Source: Alphaproteobacteria bacterium
GTDB lineage: Bacteria > Pseudomonadota > Alphaproteobacteria > RF32 > CAG-239
Length of the DNA stretch: 64,000 nucleotides
Assembly (NCBI GenBank): GCA_017480745.1
Contig: JAFUSA010000019.1
Span: 1 to 64,000, forward strand
Direction: 5' to 3'
Shown: positions 6,802 to 16,157 of the stretch, piece after piece
Layout of the letters: each line of letters opens with the position of its first letter
Position numbering within the stretch: the first letter of the stretch is position 1
Program-made: the position numbers and the translations under genes
The notes under the pieces: generated by a model
What the model was told of the DNA's origin: nothing
Database searches by the model: none
What the model saw: the letters and a program-made list of their open reading frames with translations, nothing else

Positions 6802-7227
6802 TTAATCCTTTTTAATCCACGGGCATTCTTCTTTAAGCATACCCAAAATAAAACAATCTTCGCCATTGTCGCGAAAACTGCGCAACAAGCCTTCAACATG
6901 AAAACCTAAACGGCGCACAAATCGCAAACAATGACGATTACTTTTACTGACTAAAATGCTGATACGTTGACAATCTAAATCCTTAAACGCCAACGTAAAC
7001 ATTTGTGTCAGAGTTGATTTGTTACACCACGTTTTGTCAGTAGAATAAATAGTCCACCAAACGTCGCGGTGCGGTCGAATGTTATGAAAGATCAAACCTC
7101 CGACCATACGATTTCGGAAAGAAAATCCGAAAGTTAAAGGAGAGTTGATACTGTTCAAACTCTCCCCCAAACCTTTACAAACCCACTTTGCTATGTCACC
7201 ATTGATATCAGGTAATATTTTATACAT
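6802..7227 (-). CDS. GNAT-like acyltransferase in the phage operon
   Basis: The 141-residue product ends with the GNAT-type pattern SNRHCLRFVRRLGFHVEGLL (the motif around the acetyl-CoA-binding helix and the following strand), preceded by a strand-like VWWTIYST region. GNAT-like genes are common next to tail-tube genes of podoviruses, where the protein may be structural rather than enzymatic. The classic Q/RxxGxG/A loop is not clear, so activity is uncertain. Its ATG overlaps the upstream TGA by one base, suggesting translational coupling. Confidence 0.65.
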   Translation of the reverse strand: MYKILPDINGDIAKWVCKGLGESLNSINSPLTFGFSFRNRMVGGLIFHNIRPHRDVWWTIYSTDKTWCNKSTLTQMFTLAFKDLDCQRISILVSKSNRHCLRFVRRLGFHVEGLLRSFRDNGEDCFILGMLKEECPWIKKD

Positions 7228-8783
7228 CACAGCACCCCCGTTCCCACTTCATAACGAATACCCGTTTCATACCATTCAATGGTTATTCCGACGGTTTTAG
7301 TCTTAAACACAATACTTGCCTTATATCCGGTGGAAGAATTGGCTATCCATTGGCCGCGAACAGATGTATTGTTGCTAAACCATTTCAAATTTGTAGGAGA
7401 AACCGTAGTTGACCATTTTACCTTGTTCCACCGAGTATTGTGATATGTTTCAATATATTCCTCCGAATCGCTGCTGCGTTTTTCCATATCCATATTGGTA
7501 TAAATAACCAACGCATAATCACTGCTTGACTTTGTGCGCGGATTTAGTAACTGAATTTTTTTCAGTAAATTTGTTCCAAAATCATTATAAGCCTGTTCCA
7601 CAACTCCGTTTATCGGATTTCCGTTATCCGAATTACCTTCATCAAACAAATATATACCGTTTTCGGCGCCAAAATAGGCTCGCTGTTCAAATTCACACCA
7701 GCACAAAGCGTTAATGCCACTGAAACGACACCATGCTCCGGTATTAAGATTGATAACATGTTGCTCGTAATTTTTTTGCAAAGGCACATTGAAAACAGCA
7801 TAGCCTCCACGTCCATAGATAAGCCCTTGCCACCCTTTTTTATGTGCGTATTTTGCGGTGCGTTCCAAAACTAATCCGCGAATGGCATCACTAAACGCTA
7901 TTTGCGAAGAATTTGCCTTATCAAGTGGCAAAGCCGAAGAAAGCGGCAAATATCCGTCTTCTGTTATAATAACCACATCCCCCTGATATGATACTGTAGC
8001 TTTATAACCTATCGGACGACTTATTTTATAAGAACCGCGTAATTTCCAGTCATTACTATTGCTTATATCCGAACCGGAATAAACCAACACTTCGCCTTCT
8101 GAGGTTATAAAAACGGTTAAGTCATCAATTCCTTGACCTCCGTCTTGTGTCCAGTTAGCCACCGCCACCAAATAGCCGCCGAAACGACTTACTTGTGCAA
8201 AATCAAAGCATTTTAATTCTCCGGAAATATTGCCTGCGGTTTGAGGGTACCAAACTTTGAGGCTCCCTTTTTCCACAAACCATAAGCGTTGCTTGGAGAC
8301 GCTGACATTTACCATAGATGCCGCCGGTAAATTATTACCTGAAAATCCCCAATTTTCCAAATGCTCTTCTCCGTTATCATCAATATAATATACTTTGGGA
8401 ATATCTATACCGTTTACAAAATAAAGGCGATTTTTATATTGAGCCCAACAACAATAATCTTCGCTGAAAGTCATATCAGATATATTATAAACATTTTTAG
8501 CGGAACTGACATTTAAAAATTTATGCCCGCATACAGCCAACATTTTGGAGTCTGCCCCATGATTGTAAACAGCCAAAGTCGGAACCGAGTGTTCCGTTGC
8601 AACATATTTCACATATCCGTTACGTAGTGCAACTTTTGTATCTTGCGGCAAATAATTATCCATTTCTATAGCATATCCGGCATCCATATCTGCCAAAGAA
8701 TCGCGTTTATTCAAACCTTTAAGCGGTGCCGGCAAATTATAGCTTACAGATTTATTAGTTCGCTGTATCGGCCTTAATTTCAT
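7227..8783 (-). CDS. Phage tail-tube B / stabilisation-like protein
   Basis: A 518-residue beta-rich protein. The N-terminus (PAPLKGLNKRDSLADMDAGY...AIEMDNYLPQ...VALRNGYVKY) is typical of podovirus tail proteins that begin with a 'gene products attach, list of positions' type domain, as in P22 gp10 and T7 gp12 relatives. The remainder has repeated short strands with W and Y residues, in keeping with a propeller. It is shorter than T7 gp12. It overlaps the upstream neck gene by 29 bp, which fits a co-translated neck complex. Confidence 0.65.
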   Translation of the reverse strand: MKLRPIQRTNKSVSYNLPAPLKGLNKRDSLADMDAGYAIEMDNYLPQDTKVALRNGYVKYVATEHSVPTLAVYNHGADSKMLAVCGHKFLNVSSAKNVYNISDMTFSEDYCCWAQYKNRLYFVNGIDIPKVYYIDDNGEEHLENWGFSGNNLPAASMVNVSVSKQRLWFVEKGSLKVWYPQTAGNISGELKCFDFAQVSRFGGYLVAVANWTQDGGQGIDDLTVFITSEGEVLVYSGSDISNSNDWKLRGSYKISRPIGYKATVSYQGDVVIITEDGYLPLSSALPLDKANSSQIAFSDAIRGLVLERTAKYAHKKGWQGLIYGRGGYAVFNVPLQKNYEQHVINLNTGAWCRFSGINALCWCEFEQRAYFGAENGIYLFDEGNSDNGNPINGVVEQAYNDFGTNLLKKIQLLNPRTKSSSDYALVIYTNMDMEKRSSDSEEYIETYHNTRWNKVKWSTTVSPTNLKWFSNNTSVRGQWIANSSTGYKASIVFKTKTVGITIEWYETGIRYEVGTGVL

Positions 8784-9471
8784 TTATGATAACTCCCTGT
8801 CCTAAATTTTCCGGCGTTGATGCCAAACAAATATTTTTAGTTGCTCGCTCTGCTCCGTAACGTTTTTTCAATTCACGTTCATATTCTCCGATTTCTTCAC
8901 TATAATCCAAACCGCTACGTTTAAGCCAACGCCATAAAATACCTAATTTGACCAAATACTCATCAAAAATCGGTACATCAGTATTGGCAGTAAGAATGTT
9001 TTTTTCCTCATAAGTTTTAAAATCCCATACAATATTATTGGAGCGATATTGAAAAACAATCTTTACTCGCGCCGGCGGTTCACGCAAAAAAACAAAACGT
9101 CCGTTTTGAATTTTGAATTTAATATCTGTGGAGGAACTGTAAAAATATTTATCTTTCATCCATTGCTGCGGTGTAATTGCGCCAATAATATGCTCATGAG
9201 TATCCTTGATATAAATCGTATTCGGTAAAAGTGAATAAAAATCCGGCGCCACATCGGCTATGGCATATTGTTTTTGCCCTGCAAAAGTAAACAGACACCC
9301 TTCTTTGGTTAATTCTTGCCAATCACCATATCGAAGCAAACTATCAAGTGCAGATTTGGCAACACTAAGAAAAATACTATCTTGTTGGCTGGCGATGTTA
9401 AACAAATTTTCAGGGCGTTTTGCCGCGGCCAAATCAGCTGCTTCACGGCAAATTTCCAAAATTGTTTTCAT
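8755..9471 (-). CDS. Phage head-tail adaptor / tail-tube A-like protein
   Basis: This 238-residue protein begins with a helical ICREAADLAAAKRPENLF segment and carries YGDWQELTKEG and a LPNTIYIK-type strand region. Later come FDEYLVKLGILWRWLKRSGL and YERELKKRYG. This layout matches podovirus adaptor proteins (T7 gp11, P22 gp4 type), which sit below the portal and bind the tail. The assignment is supported by its place between capsid and the larger tail protein. No portal gene is visible, which leaves it without its normal partner. Confidence 0.65.
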   Translation of the reverse strand: MKTILEICREAADLAAAKRPENLFNIASQQDSIFLSVAKSALDSLLRYGDWQELTKEGCLFTFAGQKQYAIADVAPDFYSLLPNTIYIKDTHEHIIGAITPQQWMKDKYFYSSSTDIKFKIQNGRFVFLREPPARVKIVFQYRSNNIVWDFKTYEEKNILTANTDVPIFDEYLVKLGILWRWLKRSGLDYSEEIGEYERELKKRYGAERATKNICLASTPENLGQGVIINEIKADTAN

Positions 9472-10073
9472 TATTTACCTCCTTGTTTATAGGTATTTTT
9501 TTTCAAAGCTCTAAATTTACTTTGCATCTTGATTTGTTGTTTTAGTTCCGCAATTTCATCTTTTAGTTTTTCTATTTCATCTTTATAATTTTGTTCTTTG
9601 CGGGCAAACTCAGCAACCATATTATTTTTTCGCGCCTGTTGCACAAACATAACCGCCATATTGTGTTCGTTCTGCAAACCAAGGTTTTTAACGTGATTTT
9701 CATCTAAATCTGCCAATTCTTCCACAGTAAATATACCGCGATTTTTGCAAGTTGCCACTTCGGCTGCGCTCAAAAAAGCAAATTGTTCTATCGGAGTTCC
9801 GCTCTTTACTTTTTCTTTGGCCATTTTATACAAACTGTATTCACGCGGAAAACGCAAAATTTTCTCCTTTGTTGCCGGCTGATTAAATATTTCCGAACTA
9901 TTATCTTTGAGTCTGATTTCCACATAAGTTACATTTTTAAAAATGGGCAAACCGTTTGGTGTAACATTTTGAGTTTTTACCGCTTTGTCATAAAAACGAG
10001 CCACCACATTACGTTCATCATTAACATTATCTGCTACTTGACGAAACAGTGCAAAATCAATATCAATATCCAT
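9471..10073 (-). CDS. Phage structural-operon protein with C-terminal coiled coil
   Basis: A 200-residue protein, with an N-terminal strand-rich half (NVTYVEIRLKDNSSEIFNQP), a middle resembling a short helix-hairpin (GIFTVEELADLDENHVKNLG), and a C-terminal coiled coil (YKDEIEKLKDEIAELKQQIK). Proteins of this kind often follow capsid genes in podovirus-like operons, but I do not recognise a function. Stop and downstream start overlap by one base (9471). Confidence 0.6.
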   Translation of the reverse strand: MDIDIDFALFRQVADNVNDERNVVARFYDKAVKTQNVTPNGLPIFKNVTYVEIRLKDNSSEIFNQPATKEKILRFPREYSLYKMAKEKVKSGTPIEQFAFLSAAEVATCKNRGIFTVEELADLDENHVKNLGLQNEHNMAVMFVQQARKNNMVAEFARKEQNYKDEIEKLKDEIAELKQQIKMQSKFRALKKNTYKQGGK

Positions 10074-10106
10074 ATTACAATCCTTTCATTTTATTTGTTG
10101 ATATAG

Positions 10107-10141
10107 CGAAGAAAGGCGGTATATATACCCGCCTCTCTTCG
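10107..10141 (-). other. Strong hairpin between capsid and downstream genes
   Basis: A long imperfect stem with AGGCGG/CCGCCT at its core and CGAAGA/TTCTTCG outside lies 40 bp after the capsid stop. No T-run follows, so partial termination or an mRNA-stabilising 3' end that raises capsid output is more likely than full termination. Confidence 0.55.
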
Positions 10142-10180
10142 TATATTAATTAAGTTTTATCTAATTTAGCAATAGTGGAA

Positions 10181-11203
10181 TTACTCCTCACTTCCATTAG
10201 TATCATCTGCGGAATTATCATTTTCCGAAACTAAATTTTCTTCGTTTGGAGTATTAATCAACACACCTTGTAAAGCGGCATTACTCATTGTCATATTACC
10301 AGCCCAACCGATAATGCGATATAAAGCATCCTGATTAACAGATAAACGATCGCCTCCGATAACAACCATATCACGATCTCTATGTGTGCGCAAATAGAGA
10401 TAATCGGTGTTTAAGAAATACATATGATTTTCCGGACAATTTCCGCCATGACCACCATCATATATAACATCTGCACCTTTAAACTTTACGCTTAAAAATC
10501 CGGAATCAGCCATTTTCGGATCCGAAAAGCGTTGCAGCTGCATTAGTGTATCTTCATACATAGAATATAAGGTGTCGTCGCACACAATTAAATCCGGTTT
10601 TTCACTGCCGCGACTACATTTAAAATACAAGCTATTCATCATTTGCTTGATATTATCTTTGGTTATTTCGCCGCTGACAGATTGGTTGCGCCAAAATTCG
10701 TTACCGGCAGTTGAACGGTCTATTGAACCCACTGTTCCGGAAGTAGGATCATCTGCCACCAATAAAGCCAAACCACCGATTTCTTTTCCAGAAGAGCCTG
10801 TTCCATCGCCATAAACAGCGGCAGCCATTTTGTTGACCAATGTTTTTTCGGCATTACTGATACGTTTTTCCAACAAATCCATAACCATTGCTTCACCGCT
10901 ATTCATCAAAAGTTCTTCACCGGAAATGGCAACCGGAACAGCGCAAAGTTTCAATGCGTATTCGGCAGCCGTAAATAACTGCTTTTGATTATAAGAAATC
11001 GTGTCATAACCGGAATACCACACAATATCGCCTTCACCATATTCCAATTCTTCCAATATTTTGGAACCGCCATTAATCGGTTTCATTTTTCCTTTTTGTT
11101 GCAAACGCCACAATAATGCGCTGTTTTTAGACATATTATCGTGTAAATCCTTGGTCCGACCGGCCAATGTAGTTGTTAAGACATCATTATATTTTAAAAC
11201 CAT
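10181..11203 (-). CDS. Phage major capsid protein
   Basis: The 340-residue protein has features of HK97-fold coat proteins of podovirus type: a KILEELEYGEGDIVWYSGYD region, AAEYALKLCAVPVAISGEEL in the E-loop/P-domain part, an A-domain-like DLIVCDDTLYSMYEDTLMQL, and a C-terminal LNTDYLYLRTHRDRDM. It is preceded by a scaffold-like gene 22 bp upstream, as expected. RBS is AAAGGATAATAAAA. The C-terminus is acidic (SENDNSADDTNGSEE), which may be surface exposed. The frame is intact, with no sign of decay. Confidence 0.8.
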   Translation of the reverse strand: MVLKYNDVLTTTLAGRTKDLHDNMSKNSALLWRLQQKGKMKPINGGSKILEELEYGEGDIVWYSGYDTISYNQKQLFTAAEYALKLCAVPVAISGEELLMNSGEAMVMDLLEKRISNAEKTLVNKMAAAVYGDGTGSSGKEIGGLALLVADDPTSGTVGSIDRSTAGNEFWRNQSVSGEITKDNIKQMMNSLYFKCSRGSEKPDLIVCDDTLYSMYEDTLMQLQRFSDPKMADSGFLSVKFKGADVIYDGGHGGNCPENHMYFLNTDYLYLRTHRDRDMVVIGGDRLSVNQDALYRIIGWAGNMTMSNAALQGVLINTPNEENLVSENDNSADDTNGSEE

Positions 11204-11225
11204 TTTTATTATCCTTTATAAAAAA

Positions 11226-12119
11226 TTAATCCCTGAAAGCCGCCATATTTTTTTCAAGCTGCTCTCTTAAAGTCAAACGTCTTTCCGGCGCTTGAGCTTT
11301 TCCCTTTGGAGCAAACGAAGCCTTACGAGCTTTTTCTGCTTCCTGTGCTTTTGAGCTGATCTTTTCATCAATCAACTCTTCTCTTATACGTGGATTCAGC
11401 CATAACGCTCCGTTATAGGCATCGGCTATATCGGACAGACCGTTTCCTTGTAAAATTTTTTGCAGTTGAGGCAATACCTCATAAAAATGCGGATGAAGCA
11501 AAGCACCTTTTTCATCCTTCTGATTAGCAAAAATATGCATCAAATCACCTAATTGTTTGGCACGCATATATTGCAAATCAGATATTACTTTATGAAAATT
11601 ATGTTCTAATTTATGAACACGCGCCAACATTTCTTCCGACACCGGTTCATTTTTATTTTGTGAAGTATTCAAATTGACTCCGTATAAAACTGCTAAACAA
11701 CGGATTACTTCTGCCGGTCGCGTTTCCATATTTTCATCAATCCAAGCCAGCCCTTCAATCCATTCTTGCAAAGAACGAATCCCTTGATTATTAAGGCTTG
11801 CCTTGCGTGTGTTAAACATATTTTCAATACCTTGAAAAGTTTGCAAATGTTTGGCATTATCATCCAATTTTTGTTGCAAATTTTTTTCGCGTTCACTCAA
11901 AAATTTTTGCCAATTATGCGGTAAATTTTTAAAATCATTTGCAAACTCTTCTTGGTAATTTTGCGGAGCCGTAAAAACATCAACCTCCGATTTTTGCTCT
12001 GTTGAAGGTTGTGTTGCGGCTACATTATCTTCCGTTTTGGGAGTTTCCTTTTTAGAATCCCCCGTAAACAAACCATAGGCTTTGAATTGACGTTCAAGTT
12101 CTTCTCTTAATTTACTCAT
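11226..12119 (-). CDS. Phage scaffold-like protein
   Basis: A 297-residue hydrophilic, mostly helical protein directly before the capsid gene, where podoviruses encode the scaffold. It has a low-complexity Lys/Thr/Glu segment at 20-45, a long central helical part, and a basic C-terminus ending RRLTLREQLEKNMAAFRD. In P22-type scaffolds the C-terminal helix binds coat protein. The same LREQLE motif lies in the N-terminal modules of the lysozyme-like and nuclease-like proteins, and a related LREELERQFKAYG opens this protein. The start overlaps the upstream gene by 8 bp. Confidence 0.65.
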   Translation of the reverse strand: MSKLREELERQFKAYGLFTGDSKKETPKTEDNVAATQPSTEQKSEVDVFTAPQNYQEEFANDFKNLPHNWQKFLSEREKNLQQKLDDNAKHLQTFQGIENMFNTRKASLNNQGIRSLQEWIEGLAWIDENMETRPAEVIRCLAVLYGVNLNTSQNKNEPVSEEMLARVHKLEHNFHKVISDLQYMRAKQLGDLMHIFANQKDEKGALLHPHFYEVLPQLQKILQGNGLSDIADAYNGALWLNPRIREELIDEKISSKAQEAEKARKASFAPKGKAQAPERRLTLREQLEKNMAAFRD

Positions 12120-12342
12120 TCCATATTATCCTCTTATAGTTATACAAAAAGTCGGCGAACAGAGAATTGCGCCGATTTTGTTCTTGTTTAAAATGAATAT
12201 TTTTAATATATTCGGTTGAATAGTCGCTGGTCAGAGCTTGACCTGTTTTTTTTAAATAACGATCAACATCGGCGACTGACGATGCAACCGTCCCATCCGG
12301 AAGAATTACTTCTTCCGAAAACTGTTTGCTGAAATTACTCAT
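12112..12342 (-). CDS. Small protein opening the phage operon
   Basis: A 76-residue protein of unknown function (MSNFSKQFSEEVILPDGTVA start). The ATG at 12342 is preferred because AAAGGA lies eight bases upstream, whereas an in-frame ATG nine bases earlier overlaps that RBS. Its 3' end overlaps the scaffold gene. In complete podoviruses this place would hold the portal gene; no portal is present. A broken copy of its first codons lies at 3431-3472. Confidence 0.6.
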   Translation of the reverse strand: MSNFSKQFSEEVILPDGTVASSVADVDRYLKKTGQALTSDYSTEYIKNIHFKQEQNRRNSLFADFLYNYKRIIWNE

Positions 12343-12509
12343 ACAAGCCATCCTTTTACTGATTAACCTTAAAATGATTGAGCATAAGAAAAATCAAAAA
12401 CCGCAGACACTAAGTCTGGCGATTTTGGAGTTTAAAACTAAAAGAACGAAGTTTAACAACCTCGCCCAACAATCAAATGTTTTAAATACAAAAACTCATT
12501 CTAATAAAT

Positions 12510-12538
12510 TTCTTAGCACAAAAGTTACATAATGTCAA
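12510..12538 (-). promoter_or_regulatory. Candidate promoter of the phage structural operon
   Basis: On the minus strand TTGACA (12538-12533) is followed after 17 bp by TAAGAA (12515-12510), about 170 bp upstream of the first gene. The leader between them shows no gene. The rest of the 12343-12707 gap holds only the terminator at 12661-12690. Confidence 0.45.
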
Positions 12539-12660
12539 GCAATTTTTCAGCGTGTTGTTGATAATTTTATATATTTGTGTTTTTAATTTTTTAGCAGAAT
12601 ATAAGATATTTCGTATATCGCATTGTGCCAAAATCATTGGAGAATAACATTCGAAAAATG

Positions 12661-12690
12661 AAAATACCCACTACGCAGCGTGGGTATTTT
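12661..12690. terminator. Terminator after the first prepilin gene
   Basis: A perfect AAAATACCCAC / GTGGGTATTTT stem with an 8-nt loop lies just beyond the prepilin stop at 12708. Its T-runs on both sides allow it to work in either direction. Confidence 0.75.
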
Positions 12691-12707
12691 ATTAAATGTC
12701 TTTATTT

Positions 12708-13439
12708 TTAATCATCGTATGTTGTTAAGCCGTCCGACCACCAAGAATAATCGACATCAAACATAAACTCGATGTATCTACCTTCTGCTTCTGACTCAAA
12801 CATATCTGCACAGAATTTAACGGCATTATCTACCGATAGCGGAACTTTGGCTATTATTTCTCCGGATTTTGCCACATCGGTATAAACAGCCACAACTCCG
12901 GCTGATGTCCAATCTTGACTCAACAGTTCAATACATGCTTCTTCATTATCTCCAATAGTATAATCGATATAAAACGCCTGACTATCACCGTATTTGGCTT
13001 TATCCTGTGTTCCTAACCCAACCCCACCACCAAAAGGATTGGTAATAGACATAATCTTGCCATCAGTTACGGTAATCATTTCATCAGGGAATATTTTGGC
13101 TTTTTTAACTATCGGGCAGCCATCGCCGTAAGATTGCCCATGGCAACCTAAGGCGTTGCCAGTGCCATCACTAAAACTAGTGCAACGCACTCCGATATAG
13201 TTCTTCTGTGGTCCCCAAAAGGCACGAATATTACCGGCAATAAGAGTTATTTGTTCTATCGTTTTGTTAATACGATACTTCATCATCGCTTTTGAATATC
13301 CGGCGATTCCACCAACCGAAAGCACGCCGATTATGGCCAACACACCAAGCATCTCAATCATTGAACGACCGCTCTGCACGCTTTTCGTCATTGCGAGCGC
13401 AGCGTGGCAATCATTATTTTTTATTTCTAAGTTTCTCAT
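12708..13439 (-). CDS. Type IVb-like prepilin 1 (with REP-derived leader insertion)
   Basis: A 243-residue prepilin. The cleavage site is SG|RSMIE, with Glu at position 5 of the mature protein, followed by the hydrophobic helix EMLGVLAIIGVLSVGGIAGY. The C-terminal domain has cysteine pairs (RCTSF, GCHG, DGCPIV) and the family motif EEACIELLSQDW, then PLSVDNAVKFC, a pattern seen in all seven copies. The leader peptide carries a 13-residue insertion encoded by a REP-like palindrome. This is a single-gene unit without any pilus assembly gene nearby. The most acidic C-terminal tail of the set ends it. Confidence 0.8.
   Translation of the reverse strand: MRNLEIKNNDCHAALAMTKSVQSGRSMIEMLGVLAIIGVLSVGGIAGYSKAMMKYRINKTIEQITLIAGNIRAFWGPQKNYIGVRCTSFSDGTGNALGCHGQSYGDGCPIVKKAKIFPDEMITVTDGKIMSITNPFGGGVGLGTQDKAKYGDSQAFYIDYTIGDNEEACIELLSQDWTSAGVVAVYTDVAKSGEIIAKVPLSVDNAVKFCADMFESEAEGRYIEFMFDVDYSWWSDGLTTYDD
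13386..13412 (-). repeat. REP-like palindrome inside prepilin 1
   Basis: The 27-bp unit (ATTGC...GCAAT core) is identical to copies at 40150-40176 and 47561-47587. It is read in frame as DCHAALAMT within the leader peptide that prepilin peptidase removes. Confidence 0.8.
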
Positions 13440-13684
13440 AGTAAACTTCCTTTCACTTAACTAAATCACTAATAAAAACGATACCGCCCGATAAAGGCGG
13501 CCGGAAGTTAACGACTACTTTGTATAATGTAGTGTGATCTATTAGATTACTCCTATTCAACCACCCTCCGACCAAAGCCGGAAACATTTTAACGTCATAC
13601 ACGACGTATACAAAAGAGGTCGTTACACCCCAGACAAGTTACCTTATCTTAGTTTTACTATATCATAAACAGCTTAAATGTCAA
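13440..13684 (-). promoter_or_regulatory. Promoter and structured leader (type A) of prepilin 1
   Basis: TTGACA (13684-13679) and TATAGT (13662-13657) drive a leader starting near 13650. It has a GATAAG-GTAA-CTTGTC hairpin, a CTGGGGTGT box, then long-range stems 13625-13619 with 13515-13509 (TAACGAC) and 13614-13607 with 13526-13519 (TATACAAA). Inside are an ACGTC hairpin and a TCCGG hairpin; outside is the CTTCCGGCCGCC hairpin next to the gene. The whole gap 13440-13715 is this element. Confidence 0.8.
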
Positions 13685-13715
13685 ATATTTTTTACCTTGC
13701 GGCTTCAAAAGTAAA

Positions 13716-13742
13716 AAAGCCTCACATTTGCGAGGCTTTTTG
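13716..13742 (-). terminator. Terminator of ettA
   Basis: AAGCCTCG / TGAGGCTT stem six bases after the ettA stop codon, followed by TTTTTT on the minus strand. Confidence 0.85.
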
Positions 13743-13747
13743 CTTTT

Positions 13748-15427
13748 TCATCGTTCTAATTTTTTGTAGCGAATACGGTGCGGATTGCAGGCATCTTCAC
13801 CTAAACGGGCTTTTTTATCCTTTTCATAATCCTCAAAATTACCCTCAAACCACTCCACGTGTCCGTTATCCTCGTATGCTAAAATATGTGTAGCCAAACG
13901 GTCTAAAAACCAGCGATCGTGCGATGTTACCAACACACATCCCGGATATGTGCTAATCCCCTCTTCCAACGAACGCAGAGTATCAACATCCAAATCGTTG
14001 GTCGGCTCATCTAACAGAATTACATTCGCCCCCTTGCGCAACATTTTTGCCAAATGCACACGATTACGCTCTCCGCCGGAAAGCTGACCGACTTTCTTTT
14101 GCTGATCGGCACCCTTAAAATTAAATTGTCCGACATAGGCACGCGAAGAAACCTCATTTTTGCCCAACTCAATCATATCCAAACCGTCAGAAATTTCTTC
14201 CCACACATTTTTATCCGGATTCAATTCATCTCGAGATTGATCCACATAGCCTAAATCTACACTATCTCCCAAACGTATTGTTCCCGAATCCGGTTTTTCT
14301 TGCCCGGTAATCATACGGAATAAAGTTGTTTTGCCGGCACCATTCGGGCCGATAATTCCCACAATAGCTCCCTTAGGAATTTTGAAAGATAAGTCATCAA
14401 TTAAAACTTTATCACCAAAAGATTTGCTGATGTGTTCCGCCTCAATCACCAAATCTCCTAATCTTTCCGTCATTGGAATATTGATATGTGCCGTAGTAAT
14501 TTTTTCTTTTCCGGCTTGCGATAGCAACTCATCATAGGCATTAATACGCGCTTTTGATTTTGCCTGACGGGCTTTCGGATTTTTATGAATCCACTCCAAC
14601 TCACGAGCCAAAGTGCGTTGACGGGCATTTTCTTCGCGAGATTCCTGTTCCAAACGTTTTTGTTTTTGCTCCAACCAAGAAGTGTAGTTGCCCTCGTATG
14701 GGATTCCCTGACCACGATCAAGTTCCAAAATCCAACCGGTAACATTATCTAAGAAATAGCGATCATGAGTTACCATTACCACAGTGCCGTTATAATCACG
14801 CAAGTGATGTTCCAGCCACGCAACAGACTCAGCATCTAAGTGATTAGTAGGTTCATCAAGCAACAGCATATCCGGCTTTTGCAAAAGCAAACGGCAGAGT
14901 GCAACTCGACGCTTTTCTCCGCCGGAAAGTTTACTCACATCTGCTTCGGCAGGCGGACAACGCAAAGCATCCATGGCAATTTGCACCGTGCGTTCAATAT
15001 CCCAACCGTTGACCGCATCAATTTTTTCCTGCAACTCTGCTTGTTCGGCAATTAACTCGTTCATTTCATCATCGCTAAGCGGTTCGGCAAAACGCGCGGA
15101 CACTTCCTCAAAACGTTGCAACAATGCTTGCGTTTCCCCCAATCCGTCCATAACATTTTCCATAACATTTTTAGACGGATCCAATTTTGGCTCTTGTTCC
15201 AAATAGCCTACTTTAACCCCTTCGGCAGCCCAAGCTTCGCCATTAAACTCTTTATCCACTCCGGCCATTATTTTCAACAAAGTAGATTTACCGGCGCCGT
15301 TAACACCTAAAACTCCTATCTTGGCTCCCGGCAAAAACGACAATGTAATATCCTTGAAAAGCTCTCTTCCTCCCGGTAGAACTTTGGTTAAATTTTGCAT
15401 AACAAAAATATACTGGTATGCAGCCAT
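13748..15427 (-). CDS. ettA: Energy-dependent translational throttle A (ABC-F ATPase)
   Basis: A 559-residue ABC-F protein with two nucleotide-binding domains. The first Walker A is GVNGAGKST, signature [11 protein letters not shown], Walker [13 protein letters not shown]; the second is [32 protein letters not shown]. Opening residues ([30 protein letters not shown]) match EttA rather than other ABC-F members. EttA binds the ribosomal E site and gates the first peptide bond according to ATP/ADP level. Two ATGs are adjacent; the second (15427) has better spacing from AAGGAG. Length is normal for the family. Confidence 0.95.
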   Translation of the reverse strand: MAAYQYIFVMQNLTKVLPGGRELFKDITLSFLPGAKIGVLGVNGAGKSTLLKIMAGVDKEFNGEAWAAEGVKVGYLEQEPKLDPSKNVMENVMDGLGETQALLQRFEEVSARFAEPLSDDEMNELIAEQAELQEKIDAVNGWDIERTVQIAMDALRCPPAEADVSKLSGGEKRRVALCRLLLQKPDMLLLDEPTNHLDAESVAWLEHHLRDYNGTVVMVTHDRYFLDNVTGWILELDRGQGIPYEGNYTSWLEQKQKRLEQESREENARQRTLARELEWIHKNPKARQAKSKARINAYDELLSQAGKEKITTAHINIPMTERLGDLVIEAEHISKSFGDKVLIDDLSFKIPKGAIVGIIGPNGAGKTTLFRMITGQEKPDSGTIRLGDSVDLGYVDQSRDELNPDKNVWEEISDGLDMIELGKNEVSSRAYVGQFNFKGADQQKKVGQLSGGERNRVHLAKMLRKGANVILLDEPTNDLDVDTLRSLEEGISTYPGCVLVTSHDRWFLDRLATHILAYEDNGHVEWFEGNFEDYEKDKKARLGEDACNPHRIRYKKLER

Positions 15428-15453
15428 CATTTACTCCTTACAAATAATTAATA

Positions 15454-16014
15454 TCAACGATTGAATTCCCGCGCAAAATTCTCATAGTTTGCATCTTTTA
15501 ACGGGATTTTTTTAGCATTTTGCCCTAATTGTTGGGCGCGAGCAACTGCCTTTTTGTAGGCTGCGTCCGCTTTTAGGAAGGCTTCCCTATCTTTAACGTA
15601 TAGTTTTGAGGCATCATAAGGTTTGCGAGGGGTAATCATAGTCCCATCATACATTTTGATACGCCCGTCTGAATATAATACACTTTGAAAAATCTTTTGG
15701 TTATCAAATTGCCTTATAACCTCGGCACAATCGGCAAAATTTGAGGCTTCCATTGCCATAAAGGCTTCTACTTTTCCGGTGTTATAACTTATAATTCCAT
15801 CGCGCTCAACTTGATCACTTGTGGCTTTGCTGACTAAAATTGCACGCGCTAAAAGCTCATATTTATGGTATTTTTGCGATTTGCAAGCCAACCCCTGACC
15901 GGATACCGACCCCAAAGCGTTCATCTCATCTAAATATGTGATTTTACGAGCCTGCACGGAACTTGAAAAGTTCATTGCCAAGAAAAATATTAATATCCAT
16001 AGCCGATTTATCAT
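15454..16014 (-). CDS. Exported protein of unknown function
   Basis: A 186-residue protein with an N-terminal signal segment (WILIFFLAMNFSSSVQA). The mature protein begins RKITYLDEMNALGSVSGQGLAC and has one further Cys (ADCAEV), which could form a disulfide. The C-terminal third is helical and Lys/Ala-rich. I do not recognise it. It lies upstream of ettA on the same strand, 26 bp apart, so the two are likely co-transcribed. Confidence 0.65.
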   Translation of the reverse strand: MINRLWILIFFLAMNFSSSVQARKITYLDEMNALGSVSGQGLACKSQKYHKYELLARAILVSKATSDQVERDGIISYNTGKVEAFMAMEASNFADCAEVIRQFDNQKIFQSVLYSDGRIKMYDGTMITPRKPYDASKLYVKDREAFLKADAAYKKAVARAQQLGQNAKKIPLKDANYENFAREFNR

Positions 16015-16157
16015 TTATTTATTCTCCAAAACGCTGTGTTTACTCATGATATATGGCATAATAATAAAATATATCTTAATTTTTGTGCATTTTACACAAA
16101 AAAATAAAAAATAGTATTGACAAGCATAATTTTACGTAGTAATAATCACCTTGTTTT

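Noticed and set aside
13264-13464. Reading frames on the strand opposite to prepilins (also at 40083-40361, 47464-47667, 63476-63733)
   Set aside because: These recur because the prepilin 5' ends and REP units are conserved; they have no RBS and run through the antisense of proven genes.
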